Below, one piece after another: positions 52,845-62,080 of a stretch of 64,000 nt of DNA. The stretch is from Bacillota bacterium. Lineage in GTDB: Bacteria; Bacillota; Sulfobacillia; JACIYH01. The position numbers and the translations under genes were made by a program. The stretch lies in assembly GCA_040757085.1 (NCBI GenBank), contig JBFLXJ010000006.1, positions 39,715-103,714 on the forward strand, written 5' to 3'. The notes beneath the pieces are model-generated. The model was not told the DNA's origin and ran no database searches. It saw only the letters and a list, made by a program, of their open reading frames with translations. Position 1 is the stretch's first letter; the number at the start of each line of letters is the position of its first letter.

Positions 52845-52896
52845 TGTCAGGTTAGACGACAAACAGTTGACTTTCGGTGGGGCCCCGGCGTATGAT
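52845..52896 (+). promoter_or_regulatory. glnR-glnA promoter with GlnR-type operator
   Basis: TTGACT (52867-52872) and TATGAT (52891-52896) are separated by 18 bases. Just upstream, TGTCAGGTTAGACGACA (52845-52861) matches the GlnR/TnrA consensus TGTNA-N7-TNACA except for one base. A further TGTCAGG copy lies at 52834-52840. The arrangement fits autoregulation by the MerR-type GlnR encoded next. Confidence 0.65.
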
Positions 52897-52951
52897 GCAG
52901 CCGGGGCCCGGATTTGGCCGGGAATAAAAGGGGGAAAAGGGGGCGAACACC

Positions 52952-53344
52952 TTGGCCGAGGGCGACGACCGCTTACCGGTGTACCCAATGCGGGTGGTGT
53001 GCGGTATGACCGGGCTGACCGAGCGGCAAATCCGCTACTGGGAAAAGCTGGGGCTCATTAGCCCGGCCCGCACGCCGGGAGAGCAGCGGCTTTTTTCCCA
53101 GGCGGATGTCCAGCTCCTGAAGCACATCAAGCGGCTGAAGGAAAGCGGGATACCGCTGCGCAGCATCAAAGCGCGCATGACCCGCTTTGCGGGGCCGCTG
53201 GCTGGCCCGGTACCCATCAAGGGTGCCCGGCTGGAGAACGGGTGGCCGTACGAGGATGCCCGCTCGCGCTTCGGTGTCATACCGATGGCGCCCCAGGGTG
53301 TGGAACGGCCGGAGCGCCGTCAGGCCCCCCGCAAAGCACCCTGA
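52952..53344 (+). CDS. glnR: GlnR-like MerR-family nitrogen regulator
   Basis: 130 residues. The winged helix reads VYPMRVVCGMTGLTERQIRY followed by EKLGLISPARTPG and RLFSQADVQLLKHIKRLK, closely matching GlnR/TnrA N-termini. The C-terminal tail (about 80-130) is Pro/Arg-rich and does not look like the glutamine-synthetase-binding tail of Bacillus GlnR. TTG 52952 is the start; it follows GGGGG about nine bases upstream. It sits 57 bases before glnA, as in Bacillus. Confidence 0.8.
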   Translation: MAEGDDRLPVYPMRVVCGMTGLTERQIRYWEKLGLISPARTPGEQRLFSQADVQLLKHIKRLKESGIPLRSIKARMTRFAGPLAGPVPIKGARLENGWPYEDARSRFGVIPMAPQGVERPERRQAPRKAP

Positions 53345-53401
53345 CAGCAGGGATGGCAGCCCCCGCAAAGCACGCAAAAGTAGGGAGGAGAGCGAAAAAC
53401 C

Positions 53402-54733
53402 ATGCCCAAGCTCACCAGGGAGGATGTCCTGGCTCTGGCCAGGGAAGAAGGGGTAACCGAGATACGCTTACAATTCACTGACATCCTGGGTATTATCAAG
53501 AACGTGGCTATCCCGATAGACCAGTTGCCCAAGGCCCTTGATGGCCAGGTGCTCTTTGACGGATCCTCCATAGAGGGCTTCGTGCGCATCGAGGAGTCGG
53601 ACATGCTCCTGGTGCCGGATCCGGCCACCTTTGTGCTGCTACCCTGGTCGGATGACGGCAGCCGCGTGGCCCGTCTCATGTGTGACGTGTACAATCCCGA
53701 TGGTACTCCCTTCGTGGGTTGCCCTCGCCTGGCCCTCAAGCGAGTGGTGGCCGAGGCCGAGGCCATGGGGTACATCATGAACGCGGGCGTTGAGGCGGAG
53801 TTCTTCCTCTTTCAGCGCGATCCGGACGGGCGTGGTACCACCCGCACCCATGACCAGGCTTCTTACTTCGATCTGGCTCCCATGGACAGGGGGGAGGATG
53901 CCCGCCACGATATGGTACTGGCCCTGGAGAAGATGGGCTTCGAGGTGGAGGCCTCCCACCATGAGGTGGCCCCCGCCCAGCACGAGATAGATTTCAAGTA
54001 CGCCGACGCCCTCACCACGGCGGATAACCTGGCCACCTTCCGCTGGGTGGTTCGGCGCATTGCCTTAAACCACGGGCTGCACGCCACCTTCATGCCCAAG
54101 CCTATTTTCGGGGTAAACGGTTCCGGGATGCACACCCACCAGTCCCTTTTCCGGGGTAACGAAAACGCTTTCTTCGATCCCGCCGCCCCCAACCAGTTGA
54201 GCTCGGTGTGCATGCATTACATCGGCGGGCTCATGGCCCATGCCAAGGCGGTAACGGCCATCTGCAATCCCCTGGTGAACTCCTACAAACGGCTGGTTCC
54301 CGGATACGAGGCGCCCGTGTACATTGCCTGGTCGGAACGCAACCGTAGCCCCCTCATCCGCGTACCCGCCCGGCGCGGCCTGAGCACGCGCATAGAGTTC
54401 CGCAGTCCCGACCCCTCGTGCAATCCCTACCTGGCCCTGGCGGTCATGCTCAAGGCGGGATTGGATGGGATCAAGAAGCGCATCCAGGCGCCTCCTCCCC
54501 AAAACCGTAACCTGTACCACATGACGCCGGACGAGCGGGAGATGCTGGGGGTGGACACCCTTCCCGGCACCCTCTGGGACGCCCTGCAGGAACTGGACCG
54601 GGACCCCGTCATCCAGGAGGCCCTCGGGGATCATATTTACCACCGGTTCCGCGAGGCCAAGATCATCGAATGGAACGCTTACCGGACCCAGGTCCACCCC
54701 TGGGAACTGGAGCAGTATCTGCAGGTGTTCTGA
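53402..54733 (+). CDS. glnA: glutamine synthetase, type I
   Basis: 443 residues, matching the Bacillus-type GSI-alpha length. [16 protein letters not shown] near residue 51, the [10 protein letters not shown] active-site block near 239 and [10 protein letters not shown] near 314 are diagnostic. It makes glutamine from glutamate, ammonia and ATP, and in this group is inhibited by glutamine and controlled through GlnR. GGGAGGAGAGCG precedes ATG 53402. Confidence 0.96.
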   Translation: MPKLTREDVLALAREEGVTEIRLQFTDILGIIKNVAIPIDQLPKALDGQVLFDGSSIEGFVRIEESDMLLVPDPATFVLLPWSDDGSRVARLMCDVYNPDGTPFVGCPRLALKRVVAEAEAMGYIMNAGVEAEFFLFQRDPDGRGTTRTHDQASYFDLAPMDRGEDARHDMVLALEKMGFEVEASHHEVAPAQHEIDFKYADALTTADNLATFRWVVRRIALNHGLHATFMPKPIFGVNGSGMHTHQSLFRGNENAFFDPAAPNQLSSVCMHYIGGLMAHAKAVTAICNPLVNSYKRLVPGYEAPVYIAWSERNRSPLIRVPARRGLSTRIEFRSPDPSCNPYLALAVMLKAGLDGIKKRIQAPPPQNRNLYHMTPDEREMLGVDTLPGTLWDALQELDRDPVIQEALGDHIYHRFREAKIIEWNAYRTQVHPWELEQYLQVF

Positions 54734-54887
54734 CCGTCAGTGCTCACCGGTGGGCCGAGCTGAAACGGTAAGTTAGCAGGGGGCGCGTACCAGGGCAGGT
54801 GCCGCTCAAGCAGGGAGATACGGCCAGCGAATAGAATCCTAACAGGGAGTGCAAGCTCCCCCGGAGGCAATCCGCGGGGGGCTTTGC

Positions 54888-55358
54888 ATGCGCGCAGGGG
54901 TGGCGACGGCCGGGGTGAAGCTGGTTCTGGTGAGCGCGTGCCTGCTTGGTGTGCGGTGCCGCTACGACGGCGGAAGTAACTTTTCCCCGGAGGTGGCGGG
55001 CGCAATGGGGACGTGCTGCCTCATCCCCGTGTGCCCGGAGGTCCTCGGCGGGCTGCCCATTCCCCGGCCTCCTGCAGAGGTGGTGGGCGGGGACGGCACC
55101 GACGTGCTGGCGCGCCGCGCCCGGGTAGTCACGCGCGAGGGCGGGGACGTCACCGATGCTTTCGTGCGTGGGGCGGAAGAGGTATTGCGTCTGGCCAAAC
55201 TGGCGGGAGCGGAGGAAGCGTGGTTGAAGGGACGCAGCCCTTCCTGCGGGGTGAAGTGCATCCACGATGGCACGTTTTCGGGCGGCATGCGGCCGGGGCC
55301 GGGGGTGACCGCTGCCCTGCTCGGTAAGGAGGGGCTCCGGCTGCGAGAGATCGATTGA
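54888..55358 (+). CDS. DUF523-family protein
   Basis: 156 residues. LVSACLLGVRCRYDG at the start, VCPEVLGGLPIPRPPAEVVGG and LKGRSPSCGVKCIHDGTFSG give the conserved Cys pattern of DUF523. The function is not established; a metal or Fe-S site is possible. ATG 54888 is used; the in-frame GTG 54849 falls inside a C/G-rich hairpin that may end the glnA transcript. Confidence 0.8.
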   Translation: MRAGVATAGVKLVLVSACLLGVRCRYDGGSNFSPEVAGAMGTCCLIPVCPEVLGGLPIPRPPAEVVGGDGTDVLARRARVVTREGGDVTDAFVRGAEEVLRLAKLAGAEEAWLKGRSPSCGVKCIHDGTFSGGMRPGPGVTAALLGKEGLRLREID

Positions 55359-55408
55359 GACGTACTGCGCGGTCTGGCCTGGGTCGACGAGGTGGGGGGT
55401 ATGGGCGC

Positions 55409-56452
55409 ATGAAAGCAGTGGTGAAGGCAGGACCGGGTCCCGGCGCTGAGTTGCGCGAGGTGGAGGTGCCGCGCCCGGGGCCGGGTGAGGTGCTGGTGAA
55501 GGTGAAGGCGGCCTCCATCTGCGGCACGGACTATCACATCTACCGCTGGGACCCCTGGTCGGCGGGGCGGGTGAGGCCTCCCCTGGTGCTGGGGCACGAG
55601 TTTTGCGGAGAAGTGGTGGAACTGGGGCCTGGGGTGGATACCCTGGCGGTGGGGGACTACGTCTCGGCGGAGAGCCACGTGGTGTGCGGTTCCTGCTACC
55701 AGTGCCGCACGGGGCAGGCGCACGTGTGTCAGAACACGAAGATCCTGGGGGTGGACCGGGACGGCTGCTTTGCCGAGTATGTGGTCATCCCGGCTGTGAA
55801 CGCCTGGCGGAACAGCCCCACCCTGCCTCCCGATGTGGCCTCCATGCAGGAGCCCCTGGGGAACGCTGTGCACACCGCCCTCTGTTTTCCCCTGGTGGGC
55901 CGCACGGTGGCGGTGGTGGGGTGTGGTCCCATCGGCCTGTGTGCCGTAGCCATATCGCGGGCGGCGGGTGCGGCGAGGGTGTGGGCGGCGGAGGTGAACC
56001 CTTATCGGCAGGAACTGGCGGCGCGCGTGGGTGCGCACCGGGTGATTGACCCCCGCCGGGAGGATCTGGCCCAGGTGCTGCGGGAAGAGACGGGCGGCCT
56101 GGGTGTAGACGTTTTACTCGAGATGTCCGGTCATCCTGATGCCATTCGGGCGGGGCTGCGGGGGACAAGGTCGGGGGGTGAGGTGGCGCTCTTGGGATTG
56201 CCTCCGGCGCCCTTTGAGTTGGATTTGGGCGATGAGGTGGTGATGCGGGGCCTCAGGGTGCAGGGGATCACGGGCCGGAAGCTGTGGCAGACCTGGTATC
56301 AGGTGAAGGTGCTGCTTGACTCGGGGGTGCTGGATGTGACCCCGGTGATCACCCACCGGCTTCCCCTGGAGGAGTTCGGGCTGGGCATGGAACTGATGGC
56401 GCGGGGAGAATGTGGTAAGGTAGTGCTGTACCCGGGCGGCGCGCTCTCCTGA
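55409..56452 (+). CDS. tdh: L-threonine 3-dehydrogenase (zinc alcohol dehydrogenase family)
   Basis: 347 residues. The catalytic-zinc motif SICGTDYHIYRWD with GHEFCGEV, the structural-zinc motif CGSCYQCRTGQAHVC, and the Rossmann VGCGPIGLCAVA place it in the Tdh/sorbitol-dehydrogenase group. It oxidises L-threonine to 2-amino-3-ketobutyrate. ATG 55409 is used because the upstream in-frame codons overlap the previous gene's end. The partner kbl follows after 66 bases. Confidence 0.88.
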   Translation: MKAVVKAGPGPGAELREVEVPRPGPGEVLVKVKAASICGTDYHIYRWDPWSAGRVRPPLVLGHEFCGEVVELGPGVDTLAVGDYVSAESHVVCGSCYQCRTGQAHVCQNTKILGVDRDGCFAEYVVIPAVNAWRNSPTLPPDVASMQEPLGNAVHTALCFPLVGRTVAVVGCGPIGLCAVAISRAAGAARVWAAEVNPYRQELAARVGAHRVIDPRREDLAQVLREETGGLGVDVLLEMSGHPDAIRAGLRGTRSGGEVALLGLPPAPFELDLGDEVVMRGLRVQGITGRKLWQTWYQVKVLLDSGVLDVTPVITHRLPLEEFGLGMELMARGECGKVVLYPGGALS

Positions 56453-56518
56453 CGCCTTTCCCCTGCAGGTGGGTGCGGACCGCAAGGGACGGGGACGACT
56501 CTGGAGGGAGGTGTATTC

Positions 56519-57703
56519 GTGGCGGGTGCTCTTTCTTACCTGGAGGACCAGGTGCGGGAGTTGAAGGAGCAGGGGATATTCCGTCCCCTGGCGGTGCTGT
56601 CGGGCCCGCAGGGCCCGCGGGCGGTGATCGATGGCAAAGAGGTGGTGAACCTTTCTTCCAACAATTACCTGGGGTTGAACACCCATCCCCGCCTCGTTGA
56701 GGCGGCGGTTGAGGCCACGCGCAGGTACGGAGCGGGTTCCGGTGCGGTGCGGACCATCATCGGGACCATGGATCTTCACCTTGAACTGGAGCGGAAGCTG
56801 GCCGAGTTCAAGCACACCGAGGCGGTGCTGGTGTTTCAGGCCGGGTTCACGGCCAACACGGGGTGCATACCTGCTCTGGTGGGGCGGGGTGACTGCATCA
56901 TATCGGATGAGCTCAACCACGCTTCCATCATCGACGGGGCGCGGCTTTCCCGGGCGGATATCAAGATCTACGCCCATCGGGACATGAACTCCCTGGAGGA
57001 GAAGCTGAGGGAAGCCGAGCGGGAAGGTTACCGGCGCAAGCTGGTGATCACGGATGGGGTATTCAGCATGGATGGGGACATCGCGCCGCTTCCGGAGATC
57101 GTGGAGTTGTGCGAGAAGTACGGTGCCATCTCGTATGTGGATGATGCCCACGCCTCGGGTGTACTGGGGAGGAACGGCCGGGGCACGGTGGACCACTTCG
57201 GGCTGCACGGGCGGGTGGATGTGCAAATTGGCACGCTGTCCAAGGCCATCGGAGTATTGGGTGGGTATGTGGCTGGTCCAAGGGTGCTCATCGAATGGTT
57301 GACGCAGCGGGGTCGTCCGTTTTTGTTCAGCACGTCCCATCCGCCTGCGGTGACGGCGGCGTGCATGGCGGCGATTGACGTGTTGCTGGAGGAGCCGCAA
57401 TTGGTTGAGCGGCTGTGGGACAATGCCCGCTATTTCAAGGAAGGGCTGAAGAAGCTGGGCTTCGACACGGGCGCCAGTGAGACACCTATCACGCCGGTGA
57501 TCATCGGCAAGGGTCCGGAGACCATGAAGTTCTCCGACCGCCTATTCGAGGAGGGGGTATTTGCCCAGGGGATCACCTATCCGACGGTGCCGGCGGAGAA
57601 GTCGCGGGTGCGGACGATTGTGACGGCGACCCATACCCGTGAGGACCTGGACTTCGCCCTGTCTGCGTTCGAGAAGGTAGGGCGCGAGCTGGCCATCATC
57701 TAG
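56519..57703 (+). CDS. kbl: glycine C-acetyltransferase (2-amino-3-ketobutyrate CoA ligase)
   Basis: 394-residue PLP enzyme that cleaves 2-amino-3-ketobutyrate with CoA to glycine and acetyl-Co[15 protein letters not shown] near residue 43, [15 protein letters not shown] and the PLP-lysine block [12 protein letters not shown] are diagnostic of the alpha-oxoamine synthase family. GTG 56519 has GGAGG upstream. With tdh it completes threonine degradation, which produces glycine and thus links to serine/glycine metabolism. Its end overlaps the convergent membrane-protein gene by four bases. Confidence 0.9.
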   Translation: MAGALSYLEDQVRELKEQGIFRPLAVLSGPQGPRAVIDGKEVVNLSSNNYLGLNTHPRLVEAAVEATRRYGAGSGAVRTIIGTMDLHLELERKLAEFKHTEAVLVFQAGFTANTGCIPALVGRGDCIISDELNHASIIDGARLSRADIKIYAHRDMNSLEEKLREAEREGYRRKLVITDGVFSMDGDIAPLPEIVELCEKYGAISYVDDAHASGVLGRNGRGTVDHFGLHGRVDVQIGTLSKAIGVLGGYVAGPRVLIEWLTQRGRPFLFSTSHPPAVTAACMAAIDVLLEEPQLVERLWDNARYFKEGLKKLGFDTGASETPITPVIIGKGPETMKFSDRLFEEGVFAQGITYPTVPAEKSRVRTIVTATHTREDLDFALSAFEKVGRELAII

Positions 57704-59337
57704 ACGTTGCTGGGTGGCTGCGGTGCAGAGCGTCGGCGGTACATGATGGCTCCCAGAATCAGTGAGATCACACCCAGCCAGCCCAGCGGGTCTGCCCGGG
57801 CGAAAAGCCAGGTTGGTCCCGGGCCAGGGGATATACGTGCCAGGAGAAGGCGACTTCCGGGCGGGGAAAGGGTGGTACGCCAGGTGGGGGCATCGGCTAT
57901 CAGGCTGATGCCCCCAGCTGCACTCCAGCCACCGTAGCCGGGGCTAATGCCCCCACCTGTGCCCCAGCCGGCGTGGAGCAGGCTGATGCCATGGGAAGCA
58001 GCGTGTGCCACCAGATCAAGGGGGGAGAATCCGGCGCCGGCGGTGGTTAGTGCCAGGGTGGATCCGGGGGCAGCCAGGCGAGGTCCCGCCACCAGAGAGG
58101 CCAGCTGCCTCACCGCCCAGCCTGAGTCCGCCCGGGGGGCGGGGGAGGATATAAATGGTCCCCCTACCAGGGGAAGGAAGGTCGCCTGGAGACCGTCAAT
58201 AGGAAACACGAACGCCCGGCCGGGTTCCAGGCGCTGGCCCCGCACCTGTCCATCCCCCCGGGGTTTCGGATACACCACTGCTACCCCGCGGGCGAGGCCG
58301 TCGGGCGTCCAGAACCCGTAAGGCAGTACCAGTATTGCGCCAGTGACGCGGGCCAGCCTTACCAGGTGGTCCCCGCCCGCCCTGTCGGTGACGGGATCGA
58401 AATTCAGGTAGTCAAGTGGCCACAACACCAGTTGGGCACCCTGGTCCCTGGCCTGGCGGGCGCCCCGTTCCGCCTCGGCGAGCAGTACGGTGGTAACTCT
58501 GCCCGCATCCGCTGCCTCGAGGGCTTGCCAGATCAGGGGGTGGGTGTGGTGAGTCCACCCCGGTTGCACCACTGCCACGGTGATACCGCCGGGCGCCGAG
58601 CGGGGGAGCAGCCCGGGGGAGAGCCAGGGGACCAGTACTGCCGCCGCCAGCAGCAGGGCCAGGCCGGGGAGGGTCCAGCGCCGGACCTGCTTCCACCGGT
58701 GGTACGGCGCCGGTGGACTGCCCGGGGGCGAGGTGCCGGCGGACGGGGTGCCCGGGGGCGAGGTGCCCGTGGGCGGGGCGGCGCGAACCGGAGTGAGACG
58801 CAACAGCGCCTGGACGAGCAGGAACTGGGGGAAGGCCACGGCCAGTGTGGCGCAAGATGGTCCCATCCATCTGGCCAGGGGGTAACAGAGAGGATGAGCA
58901 TGGGAGGCGGCTACCCAGGTGGCATGCCCCCACGGCTGCCCCAGCGCGTGAGCCAGGAGAAGCCTCACTTTCTCGATGCCCACCACCTGCAGGGTTCCCA
59001 GCAGGGCCAGGAAGCGCCAGCCCGTGCGGCGGTGAAAGGCAGCGTCCCCCAGCACGCAGGCCCACACCGCGAGCAGCTCTAACCCCCTGGTCAGATACCC
59101 GGATGCGGGCTCAGATGCCAGGAATATAGCCCAGCCCAGGACGGGCAGGAGGGCGGACGGCACCGGGGCGGGTTGAGGAATGACCAGGTGCAGACCGAGG
59201 AGCAGGGGAATCCAGGCGCCGGCCGCCAGGGGTGAATACCCGGGGCTCACGCCGAGAGAGAGGACCATACCCGAGGACAGGGCCAGCACCAGGCCTGCCA
59301 TCCACCTCACTGCCCGCTCTGCCTTGCCGGGTCGCAT
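57700..59337 (-). CDS. membrane protein with degenerate nitrilase domain, Lnt-like
   Basis: 545 residues. The first 260 contain about six hydrophobic helices, then a Pro/Gly/Thr-rich linker and a helix, followed by a nitrilase-fold domain beginning [14 protein letters not shown]. This is the layout of apolipoprotein N-acyltransferase. The motif that should hold the catalytic Glu reads [12 protein letters not shown], and where the catalytic Cys is expected the sequence is [13 protein letters not shown], with no Cys. The enzyme is therefore probably not a normal acyltransferase. ATG 59337 has GGGAGG eight bases upstream. Lnt itself is unusual in Bacillota. Confidence 0.55.
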   Translation of the reverse strand: MRPGKAERAVRWMAGLVLALSSGMVLSLGVSPGYSPLAAGAWIPLLLGLHLVIPQPAPVPSALLPVLGWAIFLASEPASGYLTRGLELLAVWACVLGDAAFHRRTGWRFLALLGTLQVVGIEKVRLLLAHALGQPWGHATWVAASHAHPLCYPLARWMGPSCATLAVAFPQFLLVQALLRLTPVRAAPPTGTSPPGTPSAGTSPPGSPPAPYHRWKQVRRWTLPGLALLLAAAVLVPWLSPGLLPRSAPGGITVAVVQPGWTHHTHPLIWQALEAADAGRVTTVLLAEAERGARQARDQGAQLVLWPLDYLNFDPVTDRAGGDHLVRLARVTGAILVLPYGFWTPDGLARGVAVVYPKPRGDGQVRGQRLEPGRAFVFPIDGLQATFLPLVGGPFISSPAPRADSGWAVRQLASLVAGPRLAAPGSTLALTTAGAGFSPLDLVAHAASHGISLLHAGWGTGGGISPGYGGWSAAGGISLIADAPTWRTTLSPPGSRLLLARISPGPGPTWLFARADPLGWLGVISLILGAIMYRRRSAPQPPSNV

Positions 59338-59572
59338 GGGGGACGCCTCCCGGGGTGGTTCGCCGGCTGGGGTCCGGGTCCGGCCCCACAAATCCACCCC
59401 TGCCAGATGCTATGCTCCCAGCGGGAGGTGTCTTCCTCGTCGCTATCCCCGGCCCTTCTGCCGCCGCCCGGGCTGCCACCAGCAGAGAGAATGTCACGAA
59501 GGGTAGTGAAACGACGAGGTCCGGCCACAGGGTCAGGCCGGCGCGGCCCATGGGCCGGGTGCCTCCGTTCCT

Positions 59573-60340
59573 TCAGATTTGGTACTGTCGTTGCACGTTA
59601 AACCGGTACTTGTCCCCCCGGTACGTGGCGCGCCGGTGCTCCAGGGGATTCCCGCGGTCGTCCCTCACCAGGGAAGTGACCACGAATACGGGGGCTCCCC
59701 TGCGCAGGTGCAGAATGCGGGCAACTGCCTCATCGGCAGCCAGTGCTTCGAAAGTTTGCTGCACGTTCACGGTTCTAAGGCCCAGGATCTCTCCGTAAAG
59801 CTCGTACATGGTGAAGGCTTGACCCTGCCCGGCCCGTTCCCGGGCCTTTTCGGCTACCTGCGGCCCCAGATGAGGGGGAAGGTGGGAAACATACAGCACC
59901 ATGGGATCTCCGTCCGCCAGGCCCAGGGTGCTTATTTCCGTCAGGGGCGCTCCTGCCTGCGTCCCCAATAGGGTGGCCAGGGCGACGTCAGCGGGCACGG
60001 TGCGCACGCCCAGCACCCGCATGGAGGGCTGCTGACCCTGCGCGCGGATGGTTTCGGGGAAGCCGGTGATTTGCACCAGCGGCTGGGCGATCTTGGGAGG
60101 AGCCACGAAAGTGCCCTTCCCGTGAATGCGCACCAGCAGTCCTTCCTGCTCGGCCTGGGCGAGGGCCTGGCGGACGGTGGTGCGGCTGACCCGGAAGCGC
60201 TCGCAGAGTTCCCGCTCGGAGGGCATGCGTTCTCCCCGCGCCAGCTGCCCGCTCTCGATCCAGTTCTGTAGGATTTCCTTCAGCTGCGTGTGCAACGGCA
60301 CGGGGCCCTGATGGTCTATGGTCAGTCGTCCCGTTGCCAC
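59573..60340 (-). CDS. GntR-family regulator with UTRA domain (HutC subfamily)
   Basis: 255 residues. The N-terminal winged helix reads GPVPLHTQLKEILQNWIESG, MPSERELCERFRVSRTTVR and LVRIHGKGTFVAPP; the rest is a UTRA ligand-binding domain. GTG 60340 follows GGAGGTG by five bases. It is divergent from the c-di-AMP-riboswitch transcript, so it may regulate that operon or itself. The ligand is not known; HutC-type regulators usually sense sugars, amino acids or their derivatives. Confidence 0.87.
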   Translation of the reverse strand: MATGRLTIDHQGPVPLHTQLKEILQNWIESGQLARGERMPSERELCERFRVSRTTVRQALAQAEQEGLLVRIHGKGTFVAPPKIAQPLVQITGFPETIRAQGQQPSMRVLGVRTVPADVALATLLGTQAGAPLTEISTLGLADGDPMVLYVSHLPPHLGPQVAEKARERAGQGQAFTMYELYGEILGLRTVNVQQTFEALAADEAVARILHLRRGAPVFVVTSLVRDDRGNPLEHRRATYRGDKYRFNVQRQYQI

Positions 60341-60452
60341 CCTGCCACCTCCGCCCATAGCAGCGACGGTGAGAACCAGGTCATGCATAGGCCACGACCA
60401 CATCATACCACGGCGGCAATGTAAGGAAAAGGGCGGCTGGCTGCGGTCGCGG

Positions 60453-60482
60453 TTGACACCCACTCCCAGGGGGTGGTAAGAT
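60453..60482 (+). promoter_or_regulatory. promoter of the c-di-AMP-riboswitch operon
   Basis: TTGACA (60453-60458) and TAAGAT (60477-60482) are separated by 18 bases, about 60 bases upstream of the riboswitch. The perfect -35 suggests strong basal transcription, with control by the riboswitch. Confidence 0.65.
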
Positions 60483-60540
60483 TTCTTTAACTGAATAGGT
60501 GCGTCTGGTTGGCATTCCACCGTGGTGGAAGTCCGCCCGG

Positions 60541-60680
60541 TGCGCTGAATCTCCCTGCGGGGAGAGCGGGGGACCCAACTCCGGGGGCGAATCCCGGCCG
60601 CTGCCGGCGCTGCTTAGCCGTACGGCCGGGTAGGGCTAGCTCCTTCGGCCCGAGCCCGTCAGCTAACCTCGTAAGCGTGG
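60541..60680 (+). promoter_or_regulatory. cyclic di-AMP riboswitch (ydaO/yuaA type)
   Basis: The sequence starts with CGCTGAAT, has GCGGGGGACCCAACTCCG, GGGGGCGAATCCCGG, then GGGTAGGGCTAGCTCC and ends CCCGTCAGCTAACCTCGTAA with GCG. These blocks are the distinctive ydaO/yuaA pattern, with the outer stem formed by CGCT and AAGCG. It precedes a terminator hairpin and the Ddl-like gene, so high c-di-AMP should shut the operon off. Confidence 0.88.
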
Positions 60681-60698
60681 AAAGGGGGACGCTTGGGC

Positions 60699-60731
60699 AT
60701 GCCCAGGGTCTTCCCTGGGCATGTTCTTCCC
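60699..60731 (+). terminator. terminator hairpin of the c-di-AMP riboswitch
   Basis: ATGCCCAGGG (60699-60708), loop TCTT, CCCTGGGCAT (60713-60722), then GTTCTTCCC. This perfect ten-base stem with a U-rich tail sits 20 bases after the aptamer and 39 bases before the next start, in the position of the conditional terminator. Confidence 0.8.
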
Positions 60732-60769
60732 CACCCGGGCGTCATCAACCGAGAGCGGAGGTGTTTCCC

Positions 60770-61906
60770 ATGAGTCTTTCCGCGCGTGAGTCGAGAGGGG
60801 TAAAGGTGGTGGTCCTCGTCGACCGGAAGCCGGCGGGCGCGAAGGTCGAGCGCGATCCCCACGCGCTGGTGCAGTCGCGCGCGACCGCCGCGGCAGTGGT
60901 GGCTGCGTTGCGGGAGCTCGGTCACAACCCAATACTCGTGGAGGCCACGGGAAGCTTGTTCAGGCGGCTGGCGAGCGTTAGTCCCGACCTGGTGTTCAAC
61001 CTGGCCACCGGGCTGGGTCAAAAGAAGCAACAGGCCAACGTGGTTGCTCTGCTCGAGGCGGCAGGCGTTCCCTTCACAGGCTCTCCCCTGGAGAGTCACG
61101 TGCTGGCCCTGCACAAGCCCCTGGCCAAAATGGTTTTCCGCCACTGGGGGATCCCCACCCCCGCCTTCCAGGTGTTTCAGGACGCCGACCAGCCCCTGCA
61201 CCCGGGGCTGCCATTTCCCCTCATCGTGAAGCCCACCAGCGAGGGTTCCAGCGTGGGCATCGGTCCGGAAGCGGTGGTAGGGGACGAGAATACATTACGG
61301 GCAGCAGTGGCCCGGGTCCTCAACGAGTATGGCCAGTCGGCCCTGGTCGAGCAGTTCATCCCCGGCCGGGAGTTCACGGTGGGGATCCTGGGCAATGACC
61401 CGCCGGTGGTCCTGCCGCCGGAAGAGATAGTCTTTCCGCCCGAAGAGGTCGAGGTGGCGGGCGAGATTTACGGCTACGTAATGAAGGAGCGAGACCGGGT
61501 CGAACGCTTGTGCCCGGCGCCCCTTTCACCCGGGCAGCGGAAGGAAATCGAGGAGATGGCCCTGCTTTCGTTCCACGCCTTGGGGTGCCGGGATTACGCT
61601 CGTGTGGACATCCGCATGGACCGGGCCGGGGTGCCGTTCGTGCTGGAGGTAAACACCATGCCCGGTCTGCAGCCGGGGTACAGTGAGCTGCCCCGGCTGG
61701 CCCAGGCCGCCGGGCTGGATTACGTGAGCCTGATCGGCCGTCTGGTGGGGGAGGCACTGGACCGCTTCCGCCGGGAGAGCGGCAATGCCCTGTTCCGCTG
61801 CACCGACCGGCTGGCGTTTAGAAGCAAGGTGGCTCCCCTGGCGTTGTTTTCCCCGGGCAGTTGGCCCGCCCGAGAGAGCCTGGCCCACTACCCCGCGTGC
61901 GACTGA
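60770..61906 (+). CDS. D-alanine--D-alanine ligase-like ATP-grasp protein
   Basis: 378 residues of the Ddl superfamily. LVFNLATGLGQKKQ at the N-terminal half, the ATP-binding FPLIVKPTSEGSSVGIG near residue 152, LVEQFIPGREFTVGILG and the metal-binding VLEVNTMPGLQPGY near 290 are clear. It carries a tail of about 60 residues past the usual end. It joins two amino acids with ATP, either D-Ala-D-Ala in peptidoglycan or another dipeptide. Position in front of a peptide-uptake system and under a c-di-AMP riboswitch suggests a cell-envelope or osmotic role. ATG 60770 has GGAGGTG upstream. Confidence 0.8.
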   Translation: MSLSARESRGVKVVVLVDRKPAGAKVERDPHALVQSRATAAAVVAALRELGHNPILVEATGSLFRRLASVSPDLVFNLATGLGQKKQQANVVALLEAAGVPFTGSPLESHVLALHKPLAKMVFRHWGIPTPAFQVFQDADQPLHPGLPFPLIVKPTSEGSSVGIGPEAVVGDENTLRAAVARVLNEYGQSALVEQFIPGREFTVGILGNDPPVVLPPEEIVFPPEEVEVAGEIYGYVMKERDRVERLCPAPLSPGQRKEIEEMALLSFHALGCRDYARVDIRMDRAGVPFVLEVNTMPGLQPGYSELPRLAQAAGLDYVSLIGRLVGEALDRFRRESGNALFRCTDRLAFRSKVAPLALFSPGSWPARESLAHYPACD

Positions 61907-62080
61907 CCCGCATTGCGTTTTCCCCTGCGGCAGGAAAACGGCGGGGTCACGGCGAAGAGAGGGAAAACTCCGGTTGTAACCGGTCACAACCAGCTTCCCC
62001 GCGCGCGGCACACCACTGGCTCTGCTGTGCACGACGCATCGGGGAAACTGGCAGGACAAGAAGGTGAAGGAGGGAGGAGC

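Noticed and set aside
59111..59551. Minus-strand frame upstream of the Lnt-like gene with one hydrophobic stretch
   Set aside because: It mostly overlaps the Lnt-like gene in another frame, has no ribosome site, and its tail is low complexity.
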